This document shows, one piece after another, positions 7,190 to 16,753 of a DNA stretch of 64,000 nucleotides. Both the position numbers and the translations under genes were made by a program. Each line of letters starts with the position of its first letter. Position 1 is the first letter of the stretch. This DNA is from Bradyrhizobium sp. Tv2a-2. Lineage in GTDB: Bacteria; Pseudomonadota; Alphaproteobacteria; Rhizobiales; Xanthobacteraceae. The stretch is from positions 372,001-436,000 of the forward strand of contig NZ_AXAI01000004.1 of the NCBI RefSeq assembly GCF_000472425.1, given 5' to 3'. A model generated the notes under the pieces. The model did no database searches. It was given only the letters and a program-made list of their open reading frames with translations, and had not been told where the DNA came from.

Positions 7190-8040
7190 AAGTAGCTCCC
7201 CTTTTTCTTAGCGCCGCCGCCCTTTTGCCGAGCGCGGCTCCTGTCCACTTGATCCCTGCTATCCCCCAAGCCGCTTCGGGCCTGTTGACGCTGATCATGG
7301 CCGTTCAAATTTGAAGGGCAGTTTAAGAGGTGCGATGAACCAGACGTAAACGCGATAAGCCGGCGGTTGCAAGAAGTGCCTGTATTTCAAGGATTTGTGC
7401 CGGCGCGTGACGTTCGGTTTACCGTGCTGGTTGGGCTGGCGATAACCATTGCTGGACGTGGTGCGAGAGGACCGCAGGGCTCAACCGCCCTTCTCTCCCT
7501 CGCCATGTGCGTGCCTGCGACCCGGCAACAGGCGGCTACTCGGTCATGACGACGGTGGGTCGAACCTGGATCAGGCGCTCACGGCGGCGATCGGGCTCGG
7601 CGAAGGCGCGGGATGATGACATTGAATGGGACGGAGCAACGCGCCGCTGGTCGCAAGCCGGACGAAGGCCGAGCCGTGCTGGCGCCGCCGGGATACCTGC
7701 CATCGATGTCGGGGGAATGAGAAAGTGCCGGCAGCTTGACCCGGCTCGCTGGGAACGAGGGCGTCGGCGAACACGTCAGGACCAAATTTCGAACCGGAAG
7801 GAGCTTCCGGTGAAACTGCGGTCCCTCCTGAGAGGGAAGGATCCGCACCGAACGAAGAAAGCTTGTCTCTTCTACTGGACCGGCTCTCGAGCCGAGGCTT
7901 TCAAAACGACGGTCCAGCCGCTTGACCTGATGTCTCGCCGACACCCTCTTTCGTCAACCGGAGCGCTCTGGTTTGTCCCATCGGCTCCAATGACGTGCCG
8001 GCAAAGAAGCCTGCCGGCATTTTAGTAAGTCAGACGAGAC
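7190..8040. other. Gene-poor spacer
   Basis: About 850 bases without a convincing gene on either strand. Open frames present have Arg/Pro/Ser-rich shadow-like composition. The right end carries two hairpins. The first is TGCCGGCA (7996-8003) paired with TGCCGGCA (8012-8019), followed by TTTT on the plus strand. The second is AGTAAGTC/GACTTACT, overlapping the stop codon of the next gene. Confidence 0.5.
7996..8023 (+). terminator. Hairpin with T-run upstream of the Lys-rich peptide gene
   Basis: An 8-bp stem (TGCCGGCA twice; each half is itself palindromic) with loop AAGAAGCC, then TTTT. It would stop plus-strand transcription before it runs into the reverse-strand gene at 8041-8133. What plus-strand transcript it would end is unclear. 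Confidence 0.45.
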
Positions 8041-8133
8041 TTACTTCTTCTTCTTGGCGACCTTGCGGGTCTTCTTCGCAGTCTTCTTCACTGCGCTCTT
8101 CGCCTTCTTCGCCTTCTTCGCTTTCTTAGCCAT
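8041..8133 (-). CDS. Lys/Ala-rich histone H1-tail-like peptide, 30 aa
   Basis: A 30-residue peptide: MAKKAKKAKKAKSAVKK, then TAKKTRKVAKKKK. More than half of the residues are Lys and most of the rest Ala. GGAGGG five bases before the ATG is one of the best ribosome sites in this region, which argues strongly for translation. The composition is that of the C-terminal tails of bacterial histone H1-like proteins, so DNA or RNA binding and nucleoid compaction is inferred. There is no globular domain. The tail of TopA in this window has similar AKK-type repeats. Too short for most gene finders. Confidence 0.65.
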   Translation of the reverse strand: MAKKAKKAKKAKSAVKKTAKKTRKVAKKKK

Positions 8134-8676
8134 AGTGCCCTCCGATTAGTGAGATGGCTGTTCAATGCTGCGTGCACTCGGGAATCGAGATGCACGACAT
8201 CCCGAATACACCAACACACCGAAAAAAACAGCGTCCCGCTTAAAGAAGTGTTGACGAGCAAAGACGTGTCCGCGCAGAGCACTTCGACTCGCGATCGTGT
8301 AGGACGCGCGCAAGACCAGGCGAAGCGTGTGAGAATTTTCGCAGTCCGCGCTTTTCAAGAATGCAGGAAATGCCTGCGCTGCAGTACTTTCTCGGATTGA
8401 TGTTTGATGCTTGCGAAATCGTCGCGCCATCTCCGTTTGTCGCGACGCATGTGAAAAACACCGTTGCGCGGACTCTGAGTCGCTCGTTTTGGCAATGAAA
8501 AAATTTTCATGATTAACGCCGCCGGGGCTTCCGCCGGGAGTGCCGACGGCGGCTGACGAGCCGAATCGTGGATCGCCGATTCGGATCGGCGCATGGCCGC
8601 CCGTCGTCATTGCCAGAGTGAGCGGTCGTCGCCGAGGCTCCTCGCGATGACGAAAGACCGTCTTCGGTCTTCGGCC
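8134..8676. other. Spacer with interspersed palindrome near gatB
   Basis: About 540 bases without a gene. It contains an inverted repeat (CCGAATC...GATTCGG near 8560-8576) and, at 8602-8653, an imperfect copy of the CGTCAT...ATGACG palindromic repeat seen elsewhere in the window. Confidence 0.5.
8602..8653. repeat. Interspersed palindromic (REP-like) element
   Basis: The sequence begins CCGTCGTCATTGCCAGAGTG and ends CTCGCGATGACG. The ends are imperfect inverted copies. It is a diverged member of the CGTCATTGCGAG...CTCGCAATGACG class also found at 36461, 57081 and 61751. Confidence 0.5.
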
Positions 8677-10155
8677 TCAGACGCCGAGCTTGGACTTCAG
8701 CAGCGCGTTGACAGCTTTCGGATCAGCCTTGCCGCCGGTCGACTTCATCACCTGGCCGACGAACCACTGGATCGCGGCGGGCTTGGCCTTTGCCTGCTCC
8801 ACCTTGTCGGGATTGGCGGCAACGATGTCGTCGACCACCTTCTCGATGGCGCTCACGTCGGTGACCTGCTTCATGCCGCGCTCTTCGACCAGGCGCTTCG
8901 GGTCGCCGCCGTCCTGCCAGACGATCTCGAACAGGTCCTTGGCGATCTTGCCGGAGATGGTGCCCTCTCCGATCAGGTCGACAATGGCAGCCAATTGCGC
9001 GGCGGAGACCGGCGAGGTCGCGATGTCCTTGCCTTCCTTGTTGAGGCGGCCGAACAGCTCGTTGATCACCCAGTTGGCGGCGACCTTGCCGTCACGTTTG
9101 GCGCTGCCGAGCTTGCCCAGCACGGTTTCGTAGAAGTCGGCGCTCTCACGCTCGGCCACCAGCACGCTGGCGTCATAGGGCGACAGACCGAGGTCAGCGA
9201 CGAAACGCGCGCGCTTCTGGTCCGGCAGCTCGGGCAGCCCCGCCTTCAGCTCGTCGACGAAGCTTTGCGAAAACTCCAGCGGCAAGAGGTCGGGATCGGG
9301 GAAGTAACGGTAGTCGTGCGCCTCCTCCTTGGAGCGCATCGAACGCGTCTCGCCCTTGTTGGGGTCGAACAGGCGGGTCTCCTGCTCGATCGCGCCACCG
9401 TCCTCGATGATCTCGATCTGGCGGCGCGCCTCGTACTCGATCGCCTGGCCGATGAAGTTGATCGAGTTCATGTTCTTGATCTCGCAGCGGGTGCCGAGCG
9501 GGCCGCCCACCTTGCGCACGGAGACGTTGACGTCGGCGCGCAGGTTGCCCTTCTCCATGTCGCCGTCGCAGGTACCGAGATAGCGCAGGATCGAGCGCAG
9601 CTTGGTCACGTACGCCTTGGCCTGCTCTGCGTCACGGACGTCAGGCTTGGAGACGATCTCCATCAGCGCGACGCCCGAACGGTTGAGATCGACAAAGGAC
9701 ATGGTCGGTGACTGATCGTGCACCAACTTGCCGGCGTCCTGCTCCAGATGCAGCCGCTCGATGCCGATGGTCGCCGTCTTGCCGCCGTCGAGTTCGACGG
9801 TGACCTCGCCCTCGCCCACGACCGGCGACTTGTGCTGGCTGATCTGGTAGCCTTGCGGCAGGTCGGGGTAGAAATAATTCTTGCGGTCGAACACCGAGCG
9901 CAGATTGATCTTCGCGTTCAGGCCAAGCCCGGTGCGCACCGCCTGCTTGACGCACTCCTCGTTGATAACAGGCAGCATGCCTGGCATCGCCGCATCGACC
10001 AGCGAGACATGACTGTTCGGCTCGCCGCCGAAGGCGGTGGACGCACCGGAAAACAGTTTCGACTTCGAGGTGACCTGGGCATGCACCTCCATGCCGATCA
10101 CGACCTCCCAGTCGCCGGTTGCGCCCTTGAGAAGCTTGCCGCTCGTTGCCGTCAT
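8677..10155 (-). CDS. gatB: Aspartyl/glutamyl-tRNA amidotransferase subunit B
   Basis: GatB of the GatCAB complex, which converts Glu-tRNA(Gln) and Asp-tRNA(Asn) to Gln-tRNA(Gln) and Asn-tRNA(Asn) in the cytoplasm. GatB binds the tRNA and carries the kinase site that activates the misacylated residue. The 492-residue length is normal. The N-terminal '[10 protein letters not shown]' (residues 18-27) and '[15 protein letters not shown]' are hallmark segments. '[18 protein letters not shown]' and '[15 protein letters not shown]' complete the cradle domain. The C-terminal third is the helical/YqeY-like tail ending '[10 protein letters not shown]'. It is the last gene of gatC-(73 aa)-gatA-(101 aa)-gatB and overlaps the 101-aa gene by 4 bases. 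Confidence 0.97.
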   Translation of the reverse strand: MTATSGKLLKGATGDWEVVIGMEVHAQVTSKSKLFSGASTAFGGEPNSHVSLVDAAMPGMLPVINEECVKQAVRTGLGLNAKINLRSVFDRKNYFYPDLPQGYQISQHKSPVVGEGEVTVELDGGKTATIGIERLHLEQDAGKLVHDQSPTMSFVDLNRSGVALMEIVSKPDVRDAEQAKAYVTKLRSILRYLGTCDGDMEKGNLRADVNVSVRKVGGPLGTRCEIKNMNSINFIGQAIEYEARRQIEIIEDGGAIEQETRLFDPNKGETRSMRSKEEAHDYRYFPDPDLLPLEFSQSFVDELKAGLPELPDQKRARFVADLGLSPYDASVLVAERESADFYETVLGKLGSAKRDGKVAANWVINELFGRLNKEGKDIATSPVSAAQLAAIVDLIGEGTISGKIAKDLFEIVWQDGGDPKRLVEERGMKQVTDVSAIEKVVDDIVAANPDKVEQAKAKPAAIQWFVGQVMKSTGGKADPKAVNALLKSKLGV

Positions 10156-10457
10156 GCCTTGTCATCCTCAATCAGGGCGAATGCGATCCGCTCCCATTCG
10201 GCTTCCAGAGTCTCTTTCGCGACCGGCTGGCCGGCCTGCCGATACCAGTAGGCCGCATTGCCGAGATCGCCCTCGACGCGGTGCAGATAGGCATGCACCC
10301 AGGCCGCCTCGCGCGTCGGCTCGTCCTGCACGATCCTGTGCGCCTTGTCCCAATCGCCTTTTGCCGCCCACCAGAGCCCGGCGAGCGACGGCGCAAGTGA
10401 AGGCGTGGGCGCTGCGCCCGACAGGCTTGCCTTGAGGTCGGCTAACCTCACCACCAC
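10152..10457 (-). CDS. Conserved hypothetical protein between gatA and gatB, 101 aa
   Basis: A 101-residue soluble helical protein: [20 protein letters not shown], then '[22 protein letters not shown]', '[28 protein letters not shown]' and '[17 protein letters not shown]'. The 'WDKAHxivQd...[26 protein letters not shown]' pattern is a conserved protein commonly encoded next to gat genes in alphaproteobacteria. The repeated helices resemble a short TPR-like unit. It overlaps gatA by 10 bases and gatB by 4, indicating tight translational coupling. Role in amidation is unproven. Confidence 0.85.
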   Translation of the reverse strand: MVVRLADLKASLSGAAPTPSLAPSLAGLWWAAKGDWDKAHRIVQDEPTREAAWVHAYLHRVEGDLGNAAYWYRQAGQPVAKETLEAEWERIAFALIEDDKA

Positions 10458-11923
10458 CTCGCGGGTGTGAAGCGCCCCGCCGCCTGCTCGATCACCTCGC
10501 CGAGCGAGAACAGCGTGTCCTCGTCAAAGGGCTTGCCGATCAGCTGCAGCGCCAGCGGCAACCCCTGCGCATCCTTGCCCGCGGGCACCGCGATGCCCGG
10601 CAGCCCCGCCATGTTTACGGTCACCGTGAAGATGTCGTTGAGATACATCTCGATCGGATCGGCGCCACCCTTCTCGCCGACGCCGAAGGCGGCCGACGGC
10701 GTCGCCGGCGTCAGGATCGCGTTCACGCCCTTGGCAAAGCAGTCCTCGAAGTCCTTCTTGATCAGCGTGCGCACCTTCTGCGCCCGCAGATAATAGGCAT
10801 CGTAATAACCGGCCGAAAGCACATAGGTGCCTATCATGACGCGGCGGCGCACCTCGGCACCGAAGCCGGCGGCGCGGGTACCCTCATACATCTCGCCGAT
10901 CGAGCGGCCGGGCACGCGCAGGCCGTAACGCACGCCGTCGTAGCGTGCGAGGTTCGACGACGCCTCCGCCGGCGCCACGATGTAATAGGCCGGCAGCGCG
11001 TATTTGGTGTACGGCAGCGACACTTCGACAAGTTCGGCGCCGGCGGCCTTCAGCCAGGCCGCGCCCTCGCTCCAGAGCTTTTCGATCTCGGTCGGCATGC
11101 CGTCGAGGCGATACTCTTTGGGGATGCCGATCTTCATCCCCTTCACGGACTTGCCGATCGCGGCCTCGTAGTCCGGCACCGGCGTGTCCACCGAGGTGGT
11201 GTCCTTGGGATCGTATCCGGCCATCGAGCGCAACAGGATCGCGCTGTCGCGCACGGTGCGCCCGATCGGACCGGCCTGGTCCAGCGAGGATGCGAACGCC
11301 ACGATACCCCAGCGTGAGCAGCGGCCATAGGTCGGCTTGATGCCGACGGTCGCGGTGAACGCGGCCGGTTGGCGGATCGAGCCGCCGGTGTCGGTCGCGG
11401 TCGCGCCCATGCAAAGGAGAGCCGCCACTGCCGACGCCGAGCCGCCGGACGAGCCGCCCGGCACCAGGTTGGTGTTCGAGCCCTCGCGCCGCCAGGGATT
11501 GGCGACCGGGCCGAAGCAGGAGGTCTCGTTCGACGAGCCCATGGCGAACTCGTCATTGTTGAGCTTGCCGAGCATGACGGCGCCATCGCGCCAAAGCTGG
11601 GACGTCACGGTCGACTCATAGGTCGGCACGAAGTCATCCAGGATCTTTGAGCAGGCCGTGGTGCGCACGCCCTTGGTCGCGAACAGGTCCTTGATCCCGA
11701 GCGGAATTCCGGCAAGCGGCCCGCCCTCGCCTTTGCCAATCTTGCCGTCCGCCTCGCGCGCCATGTCGCGGGCTTTGTCCGGCGTTTCAAGCACGAAGGC
11801 GTTGAGCGCGCGCGCGTCCTCGATCGCCTTGAGATGCGCATCCGTCAGCTCAAGCGAAGTGAATGATTTGTTCGCGAGGCCGTCACGGGCCTCGGCGATC
11901 GTCAGCGATGTAAAGTCGGTCAT
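10448..11923 (-). CDS. gatA: Aspartyl/glutamyl-tRNA amidotransferase subunit A
   Basis: The glutaminase/amidase subunit of GatCAB: it releases ammonia from glutamine and passes it to GatB. At 491 residues it has the amidase-signature fold, with catalytic Lys78 (in '[10 protein letters not shown]'), the cis-Ser in 'GGSSGGSAS' (about residue 158) and the nucleophile Ser182 (in '[11 protein letters not shown]'). All three are present. 'CFGPVANPW' and '[10 protein letters not shown]' are also typical. It overlaps the small upstream gene by 4 bases (ATGA) and the 101-residue downstream gene by 10 bases. Confidence 0.97.
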   Translation of the reverse strand: MTDFTSLTIAEARDGLANKSFTSLELTDAHLKAIEDARALNAFVLETPDKARDMAREADGKIGKGEGGPLAGIPLGIKDLFATKGVRTTACSKILDDFVPTYESTVTSQLWRDGAVMLGKLNNDEFAMGSSNETSCFGPVANPWRREGSNTNLVPGGSSGGSASAVAALLCMGATATDTGGSIRQPAAFTATVGIKPTYGRCSRWGIVAFASSLDQAGPIGRTVRDSAILLRSMAGYDPKDTTSVDTPVPDYEAAIGKSVKGMKIGIPKEYRLDGMPTEIEKLWSEGAAWLKAAGAELVEVSLPYTKYALPAYYIVAPAEASSNLARYDGVRYGLRVPGRSIGEMYEGTRAAGFGAEVRRRVMIGTYVLSAGYYDAYYLRAQKVRTLIKKDFEDCFAKGVNAILTPATPSAAFGVGEKGGADPIEMYLNDIFTVTVNMAGLPGIAVPAGKDAQGLPLALQLIGKPFDEDTLFSLGEVIEQAAGRFTPARWW

Positions 11924-12141
11924 TTATTGATCGGGCTGCAAAAGAACGGAGACAGGGTCTTGTCGTTTTTGGGATCGTCGTTGTTAAGCGTTTTGGCGCG
12001 GGCCTTGTCCGCAGCCTCGAGCCCATCGAGCACGGCATTGACCGCGGCCTCGGGATCGGCTGCCTTGCCCTGGCGCTCCATCGTGTCGAGATAGTTCATA
12101 TAGGCTTGGTAGGCCTTTTCATCGTCGCAGAGCATACACAT
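11920..12141 (-). CDS. Conserved small protein between gatC and gatA, 73 aa
   Basis: 73 residues: [20 protein letters not shown], then helical '[30 protein letters not shown]', then a polar tail ending 'FFCSPINK'. An N-terminal C-x2-C (MCMLC) and a late single Cys are present. It is strongly coupled: its stop overlaps the gatA start by 4 bases and it lies 28 bases after gatC. I do not know a named family. Position inside the gat operon suggests co-expression with the amidotransferase. Confidence 0.75.
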   Translation of the reverse strand: MCMLCDDEKAYQAYMNYLDTMERQGKAADPEAAVNAVLDGLEAADKARAKTLNNDDPKNDKTLSPFFCSPINK

Positions 12142-12169
12142 CGCAACGTCCCGCTATTCCAGGAAGGGG

Positions 12170-12457
12170 TTATTCGACGACCTTCGGCACCAGGAAGAAG
12201 TGGTTCTCGGTCGCCGGCGCATTCTTCACGATGTCGTCGGAGATCTCGCCATCATTGACCACGTCGGCGCGCTTCTTCATCTCCATCGGCATGACAGACG
12301 TCATCGGCTCGACGCCGGAGACATCCACCTCCGATAACTGCTCGACAAAGCTCAGCATGGCATTGAGCTCGCCCTGCAGATGCGGAACCTCGGCATCATT
12401 CACCGCAATGCGCGCGAGATGCGCGATCCGGCGGACGGTATCGGCGTCGACTGACAT
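12170..12457 (-). CDS. gatC: Aspartyl/glutamyl-tRNA amidotransferase subunit C
   Basis: The small clamp subunit that wraps around GatA and GatB and stabilises the complex. It has 95 residues, the usual size. The start '[19 protein letters not shown]', then '[25 protein letters not shown]', '[19 protein letters not shown]' and the C-terminal '[12 protein letters not shown]' are all diagnostic. It is the first gene of the reverse-strand gat operon, so the promoter should lie in 12458-12536. Confidence 0.96.
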   Translation of the reverse strand: MSVDADTVRRIAHLARIAVNDAEVPHLQGELNAMLSFVEQLSEVDVSGVEPMTSVMPMEMKKRADVVNDGEISDDIVKNAPATENHFFLVPKVVE

Positions 12458-12536
12458 TATATAGGGCCTCGGACGGCAGTTTCAGCCTGCCGTATAGCAG
12501 AGGCCGCTTTTGCACCGCAACCGCGGCTGGAGGCGC

Positions 12537-13613
12537 CTATCCGGCCAATTTACGCATTTGCGCCTGCGCGGCCTCGGCGAGCGAACGGGTCAGCTCGGCG
12601 GCGGGCAGTTCGCGCCCCATCGCCACCGCCTGGCCTGCCCAAAGATTGGTGAAATCGGCGTTGCCTCGCTTCTCGGCGGCCTGCCGCAACAGAACGAAGG
12701 CGGTTGCCGCATGGGGAAAAGCCGGTGCATCGGGCGAAATCGGACCCACCTCGCGCATGGCACGGTTGGCGACACCGCGTGCCGGCCGCCCGGTCATCAC
12801 ATTGGTGATCACGGTCGAATCGTCAGAGGCTTGCGCCAGCGCGCCCCGTGCGACAGCGCTGACCTTGGATTCGGGGCAGCGCAGATATGCGCTGCCGATC
12901 TGGACGCCGGCCGCGCCCAGCGCGAAGGCCGCCGCGATCCCCCGCCCGTCGGCGATGCCGCCGGCAGCGACAACCGGCACCTTCACGGCATCGACCACCT
13001 GCGGCACCAGCGCGAACGTGCCGGGCTGGTGCGCGATATTATCGGTCAGGAACATGCCGCGATGACCGCCGGCCTCGGCGCCTTGCGCGATGATGATGTC
13101 GGAACCGTTGGCCTCGAGCCAGATGGCCTCCTTCACGATGGTCGCCGATCCCATCACAAGGCAGCCGGCCGCCTTGACGCGCTTGAGCAGCGCGGGCTCC
13201 GGCAGGCCGAAATGGAAGCTGACGACCTCGGGCTTCAATTCCTCCATCAGCTCACACATTGCCGCATCGAACGGCGCGCGGCTGGCGGCATTGACCGATG
13301 CGGCAGGGTCGAGCCCCATCTCCCTGTAATACGGTGCGAGCCGCTGTCGCCAGCCGGCCTCCCGGCTAGCGTCGGCTTCGACCGGCCGATGACAGAAAAA
13401 ATTGACATTAATCGGCGCCGCAACACGCTGGCGGATGATGTTGACCTGTTCGCGCGCTTTCTCCACCGAGAGCATGGCACACGGCACCGAGGGGAGCCCG
13501 CCGCCTTGCGCCACCGCAATCGCGATCTCGGCATCGATGGCGCTCGCCATCGGCGCGAGCAGGATCGGATGTTCGATCTTCAACAAGTCCGTGAGGCGGC
13601 GATCCGGCCACAT
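12537..13613 (-). CDS. Nitronate monooxygenase (2-nitropropane dioxygenase family)
   Basis: FMN-dependent enzyme of the NMO family that oxidises alkyl nitronates such as propionate-3-nitronate; the actual substrate is unknown. 358 residues. N-terminal 'LLKIEHPILLAPMA' is the family FMN-barrel start. 'VSFHFGLPEPALLKRVKAAG' and 'GSDIIIAQGAEAGGHRGMF' carry the catalytic-His region (AGGHRG). 'VPVVAAGGIADGRGIAAAFALGAAGVQIG' is the phosphate-binding segment. Start ATG at 13611-13613 fits the family (MWPDRRLTDLL). The open frame continues far upstream but there it only mirrors ruvX on the other strand. Divergent from ruvX. Confidence 0.92.
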   Translation of the reverse strand: MWPDRRLTDLLKIEHPILLAPMASAIDAEIAIAVAQGGGLPSVPCAMLSVEKAREQVNIIRQRVAAPINVNFFCHRPVEADASREAGWRQRLAPYYREMGLDPAASVNAASRAPFDAAMCELMEELKPEVVSFHFGLPEPALLKRVKAAGCLVMGSATIVKEAIWLEANGSDIIIAQGAEAGGHRGMFLTDNIAHQPGTFALVPQVVDAVKVPVVAAGGIADGRGIAAAFALGAAGVQIGSAYLRCPESKVSAVARGALAQASDDSTVITNVMTGRPARGVANRAMREVGPISPDAPAFPHAATAFVLLRQAAEKRGNADFTNLWAGQAVAMGRELPAAELTRSLAEAAQAQMRKLAG

Positions 13614-13809
13614 GTTCTGTTCTTTCGCTTTGAGGCAATAAGCGAGCAGCGTTGCGCGCCCGGACGAGAGAGTAGCCCTCTCCGCGCCTGCCGGAAATTC
13701 AATAATTGAGAATGTTCCGATCTCGATCCTGCAATGAGAACAAGTCAGGCACGCACCGCCCGCGCATTGCGGCTTTGCCTCGGCCTGCCGGCACATGTTA
13801 TGCCGCGCC

Positions 13810-14286
13810 ATGCCCGCTCCAATCCTTCCCCTGACCGAAGCGATCACGCATTGGCCCGCGCGCGGTGCGCTGATTGGGCTCGACCTCGGCACCAAGACCA
13901 TCGGCGTTGCCGTATCCGATCCCGATCGCCGGCTCGCGATCGGGGTCGAGACGGTCAAGCGCAAGGCGTTCAAGCTTGACGCCGCCCGCCTGCTCGCCGT
14001 CGCCGCGGAGCGGAAGGCGGCCGGCTTCGTGCTGGGATTGCCGATCAACATGGACGGCAGCGAAGGCCCCCGCGCGCAATCGACCCGCGCCTTTGCCCGC
14101 AACCTGGCGCAACTGACCGAGCTTGCAATCGCGCTGTGGGACGAGCGTCTCTCGACCGCGGCAGTGGAGCGCGAATTGATCGGCATGGACGTCAGCCGCG
14201 CCAAGCGCGCCGAGGTGATCGACGAGCACGCCGCGATCTTCATCCTGCAGGGCGCGCTCGACCGGCTGGCGAATTTGAACAGATAG
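13810..14286 (+). CDS. ruvX: RuvX/YqgF family RNase H-like protein (putative Holliday junction resolvase / pre-16S rRNA nuclease)
   Basis: A 158-residue protein with the RNase H-fold core: '[21 protein letters not shown]' (first catalytic Asp), '[18 protein letters not shown]' and '[17 protein letters not shown]' (Glu of DERLST), then '[15 protein letters not shown]' (final Asp/Glu-His). This set is diagnostic for YqgF, needed for maturation of the 16S rRNA 5' end and earlier proposed as a resolvase. The Met at 13810 (MPAPILPL) is preferred over one 5 residues upstream by family fit. Its TAG abuts the TAG of the convergent CPBP gene with no base between (TAGCTA). Confidence 0.92.
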   Translation: MPAPILPLTEAITHWPARGALIGLDLGTKTIGVAVSDPDRRLAIGVETVKRKAFKLDAARLLAVAAERKAAGFVLGLPINMDGSEGPRAQSTRAFARNLAQLTELAIALWDERLSTAAVERELIGMDVSRAKRAEVIDEHAAIFILQGALDRLANLNR

Positions 14287-15066
14287 CTAGCCCTGCCCCG
14301 CGAGCCAGATCGTTTGCGCGACCGCAGCAAGATTGTTCAGGCCATGCAGCACGATAGTCAGCCAGATCGAGCCGCTGCGGTAGCGCAGGTAGCCGAACCA
14401 CAGACCGAGCGTGAACACCTCGCCGAAGAAGAACCAGTTGTATTGCAGATGCAGTCCGGTCCACACCAGCGACGACAGCACGATGGCACCGATAGGGCCG
14501 AGCCGCGTCTCGGACCAGCCGCGATAAAGAAAGCCGCGGGCAAAAAACTCCTCCGAGATCGGCGCGGCGACGCAGAAGGCCACGGTGAGAAGCAATACTG
14601 CACCGTCGGCGCGCGCGGACTTCAACACATCCACCATGAATCCGGGCTCGGATTCGTGACCCGACACACGTGACAACACCTCCCAGATCCCAATCACGGC
14701 CACGAGGCCGACGATGCCGATTGCGAGATTCTTCCAGGATGTCCGGCGCAGCGCGAGATAGTTGGCGAAGGACGTGTCAGTGAAGCTGATCGCAAACCAC
14801 AGCGCGGCAACCACCGCCGGCAGGCCCATGATGACCGACAGCGAGATGGTCAGCCCGCTGCTGGCGGCGGCGCGCACGGTTTCGGCGATGTCGGTCGCTT
14901 CGCGGTTGCGCAAAACCTCATAGACCAGCACCAGGGCCTGGCCGGCGAACAGTGCGGCAAAGGCGAACACGCCCCACAGCGCGGTGCCCCAGAATTTCCA
15001 GACATGCCGCCTGGGCGGCGCGGAGGCAGCAAGCTCGGGTGAAGTTTCGGGGGTAAGGGAATCCAT
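14287..15066 (-). CDS. CPBP-family intramembrane metalloprotease (CAAX/Abi type)
   Basis: A 259-residue polytopic protein with about seven hydrophobic segments. The CPBP motifs are present: 'APISEEFFARGFLYRGW' (EExxxR), 'SSLVWTGLHLQYNW' (motif 2 His) and 'VLHGLNNLAAV' (motif 3 His/Asn). Family members cleave substrates within the membrane (Rce1-like), and in bacteria some protect against bacteriocins. No substrate can be named here. The ATG at 15064-15066 (MDSLTPETSPELAAS) is chosen because the longer frame runs into the neighbouring gene. It lies 22 bases after aidB and probably shares its transcript. Confidence 0.9.
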   Translation of the reverse strand: MDSLTPETSPELAASAPPRRHVWKFWGTALWGVFAFAALFAGQALVLVYEVLRNREATDIAETVRAAASSGLTISLSVIMGLPAVVAALWFAISFTDTSFANYLALRRTSWKNLAIGIVGLVAVIGIWEVLSRVSGHESEPGFMVDVLKSARADGAVLLLTVAFCVAAPISEEFFARGFLYRGWSETRLGPIGAIVLSSLVWTGLHLQYNWFFFGEVFTLGLWFGYLRYRSGSIWLTIVLHGLNNLAAVAQTIWLAGQG

Positions 15067-15088
15067 TAGTCGGCTTTCATTTCTCGGT

Positions 15089-16732
15089 TCACGGCAGCGC
15101 CCGTTCCAGAAGCACGCGCACATCGTCATTGGCGAGATCGACCGCGCCATACATGGCGGTGTGATTGGCTGCAAGCCGCGTTGCGGCGAACAGCTCTGCA
15201 CTCCGCGGCGCGGCCTTGCTCAGCGCGGCGGCGGCGGCAAGCAGCGCCAGCTTCTCCACCGCAAGGCGCGCGACGCGCTCACTGTCCGGCCGGCGGAAGG
15301 TCTGGCCGATGAAGGCGACCGCCTCGCCTGCTCCCGGCAAGCCCTGCGTTTCCTCGGCAAGCTCGCGCAGCACCGCAAGCGCCGCATCCGCCTCGCGCGA
15401 CAAGGCACGCAAGACGTCGAGACACATCACATTGCCCGAGCCTTCCCAGATCGCATTAACGGGGGATTCCCGATAATGTCGCGCCAATATGCCCTCTTCC
15501 ACATAGCCGTTGCCGCCGAGGCACTCCATGGCCTCGTAGAGAAACGGCGGTGCGCTCTTGCAGACCCAGTATTTGATGGCAGGCGTCAGCAGCCGCATAT
15601 AGGCGGCCTCGCGGGCATCCGATGGCGTGCGGTCGAAGGCGCGGCAGAGCCGCATGACCAGCGCAACCGTCGCTTCCACATGCAGCGCCATGTCGGCAAG
15701 CACCGCCCGCATCAGCGGCTGATCGGCGAGATGCTTCTGGAATACGCTGCGATGGCGTGTGTGATGCAGCGCATGCGCAAGCCCCGAGCGCATCAGGCCG
15801 GCGGAGGCAATCGCGCAATCCTGCCGCGTCAGCTGCACCATCTGGATGATGGTGCGGATGCCCTTGCCTTCTTCCCCAACCGGCGTCGCATGGGCGCCGA
15901 TGAATTCGACTTCCGACGAAGCATTGGAGCGGTTGCCGAGCTTGTCCTTGAGACGCTGGAACTGGATGGCGTTGACGGAGCCGTCGGGCGCAAAGCGCGG
16001 CATGAAGAAGCAGGTGAGCCCGCCCTCGGCCTGAGCCAACACCAGGAACGCGTCGCACATCGGCGCCGACATGAACCATTTGTGGCCGGTGATGCGGTAG
16101 CCGTCACCAGTCCGCTCCGCGCGGGTCATGTTGGCGCGCACGTCGGTGCCGCCCTGCTTCTCCGTCATGCCCATGCCGAGCGTCATGCCGCGCTTGGTCC
16201 AGTATGGCGCAAAGGTCGGATCGTAGGCGGCTTGCGAAATCACAGGCATCACCTTGGCGAGCAGGTCCGGCTGTGTAGCCAGCGCCGCGATCGAGGCGCG
16301 CGTCATGGTGATCGGGCAGAGATGGCCGGTTTCGACTTGCGACGCGATATAGAACCTTGTCGCGCGCACCACCTCGCTCGGCGCGCCCGCGGGGCGGCCG
16401 TCGGCCGTCCATGTCGAATTATGCACGCCGGCATGGGCCGAATGCGCCATCAACTCGTGATAGGATGGATGAAACTCGATCTCGTCGCGGCGGTTGCCGC
16501 GCGAGTCGAACGTCCTGAGCTTCGGCGTGTTCTCATTGGCGAGCCGACCGCGCGCGGCCATCGCAGCCGAGCCCCAATGCTTGCCGAACTCGGAGAGTTC
16601 CGAGGTGGCATCGGCGCCACCATTGGCCGCGACTGCTGCGACCAGCGGCGCATCGAGGGTGAAGAGATCCACATCCTCGAACGGCGGCGACTGGTTGAAC
16701 ACCTCATGCGTGGCAAAGGCGGGCTTGGTCAT
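15089..16732 (-). CDS. aidB: AidB-like acyl-CoA dehydrogenase family flavoprotein
   Basis: 547 residues, close to E. coli AidB (about 541). The N-terminal AidB domain is recognisable ('THEVFNQSPPFEDVDLF', 'IEFHPSYHELMAHS'). It is followed by the acyl-CoA dehydrogenase core: 'GHLCPITMTRASIAALA', 'LGMGMTEKQGGTDVRAN', 'YRITGHKWFMSAPMCD', 'LKDKLGNRSNASSEVEF' and 'YREMPVN'-like 'RESPVNAIWEGSGNVMCLD'. AidB belongs to the adaptive response to DNA alkylation; its flavin is thought to destroy or block alkylating agents, and it binds DNA. No Ada protein is visible nearby. It lies between ddpX and the CPBP gene with 21-22 base gaps: a likely three-gene operon. Confidence 0.92.
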   Translation of the reverse strand: MTKPAFATHEVFNQSPPFEDVDLFTLDAPLVAAVAANGGADATSELSEFGKHWGSAAMAARGRLANENTPKLRTFDSRGNRRDEIEFHPSYHELMAHSAHAGVHNSTWTADGRPAGAPSEVVRATRFYIASQVETGHLCPITMTRASIAALATQPDLLAKVMPVISQAAYDPTFAPYWTKRGMTLGMGMTEKQGGTDVRANMTRAERTGDGYRITGHKWFMSAPMCDAFLVLAQAEGGLTCFFMPRFAPDGSVNAIQFQRLKDKLGNRSNASSEVEFIGAHATPVGEEGKGIRTIIQMVQLTRQDCAIASAGLMRSGLAHALHHTRHRSVFQKHLADQPLMRAVLADMALHVEATVALVMRLCRAFDRTPSDAREAAYMRLLTPAIKYWVCKSAPPFLYEAMECLGGNGYVEEGILARHYRESPVNAIWEGSGNVMCLDVLRALSREADAALAVLRELAEETQGLPGAGEAVAFIGQTFRRPDSERVARLAVEKLALLAAAAALSKAAPRSAELFAATRLAANHTAMYGAVDLANDDVRVLLERALP

Positions 16733-16753
16733 GGCCGTTTTCCTGTCCGGGAG

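Noticed and set aside
8593..9711. Long plus-strand open frame opposite gatB
   Set aside because: Mirror of the gatB coding strand in GC-rich sequence; Arg/Asp/Leu-rich composition, no motif, no ribosome site.
13614..14330. N-terminal extension of the nitronate monooxygenase frame
   Set aside because: The extra 239 codons are opposite ruvX and have no similarity to the family; the ATG at 13613 is the family start.
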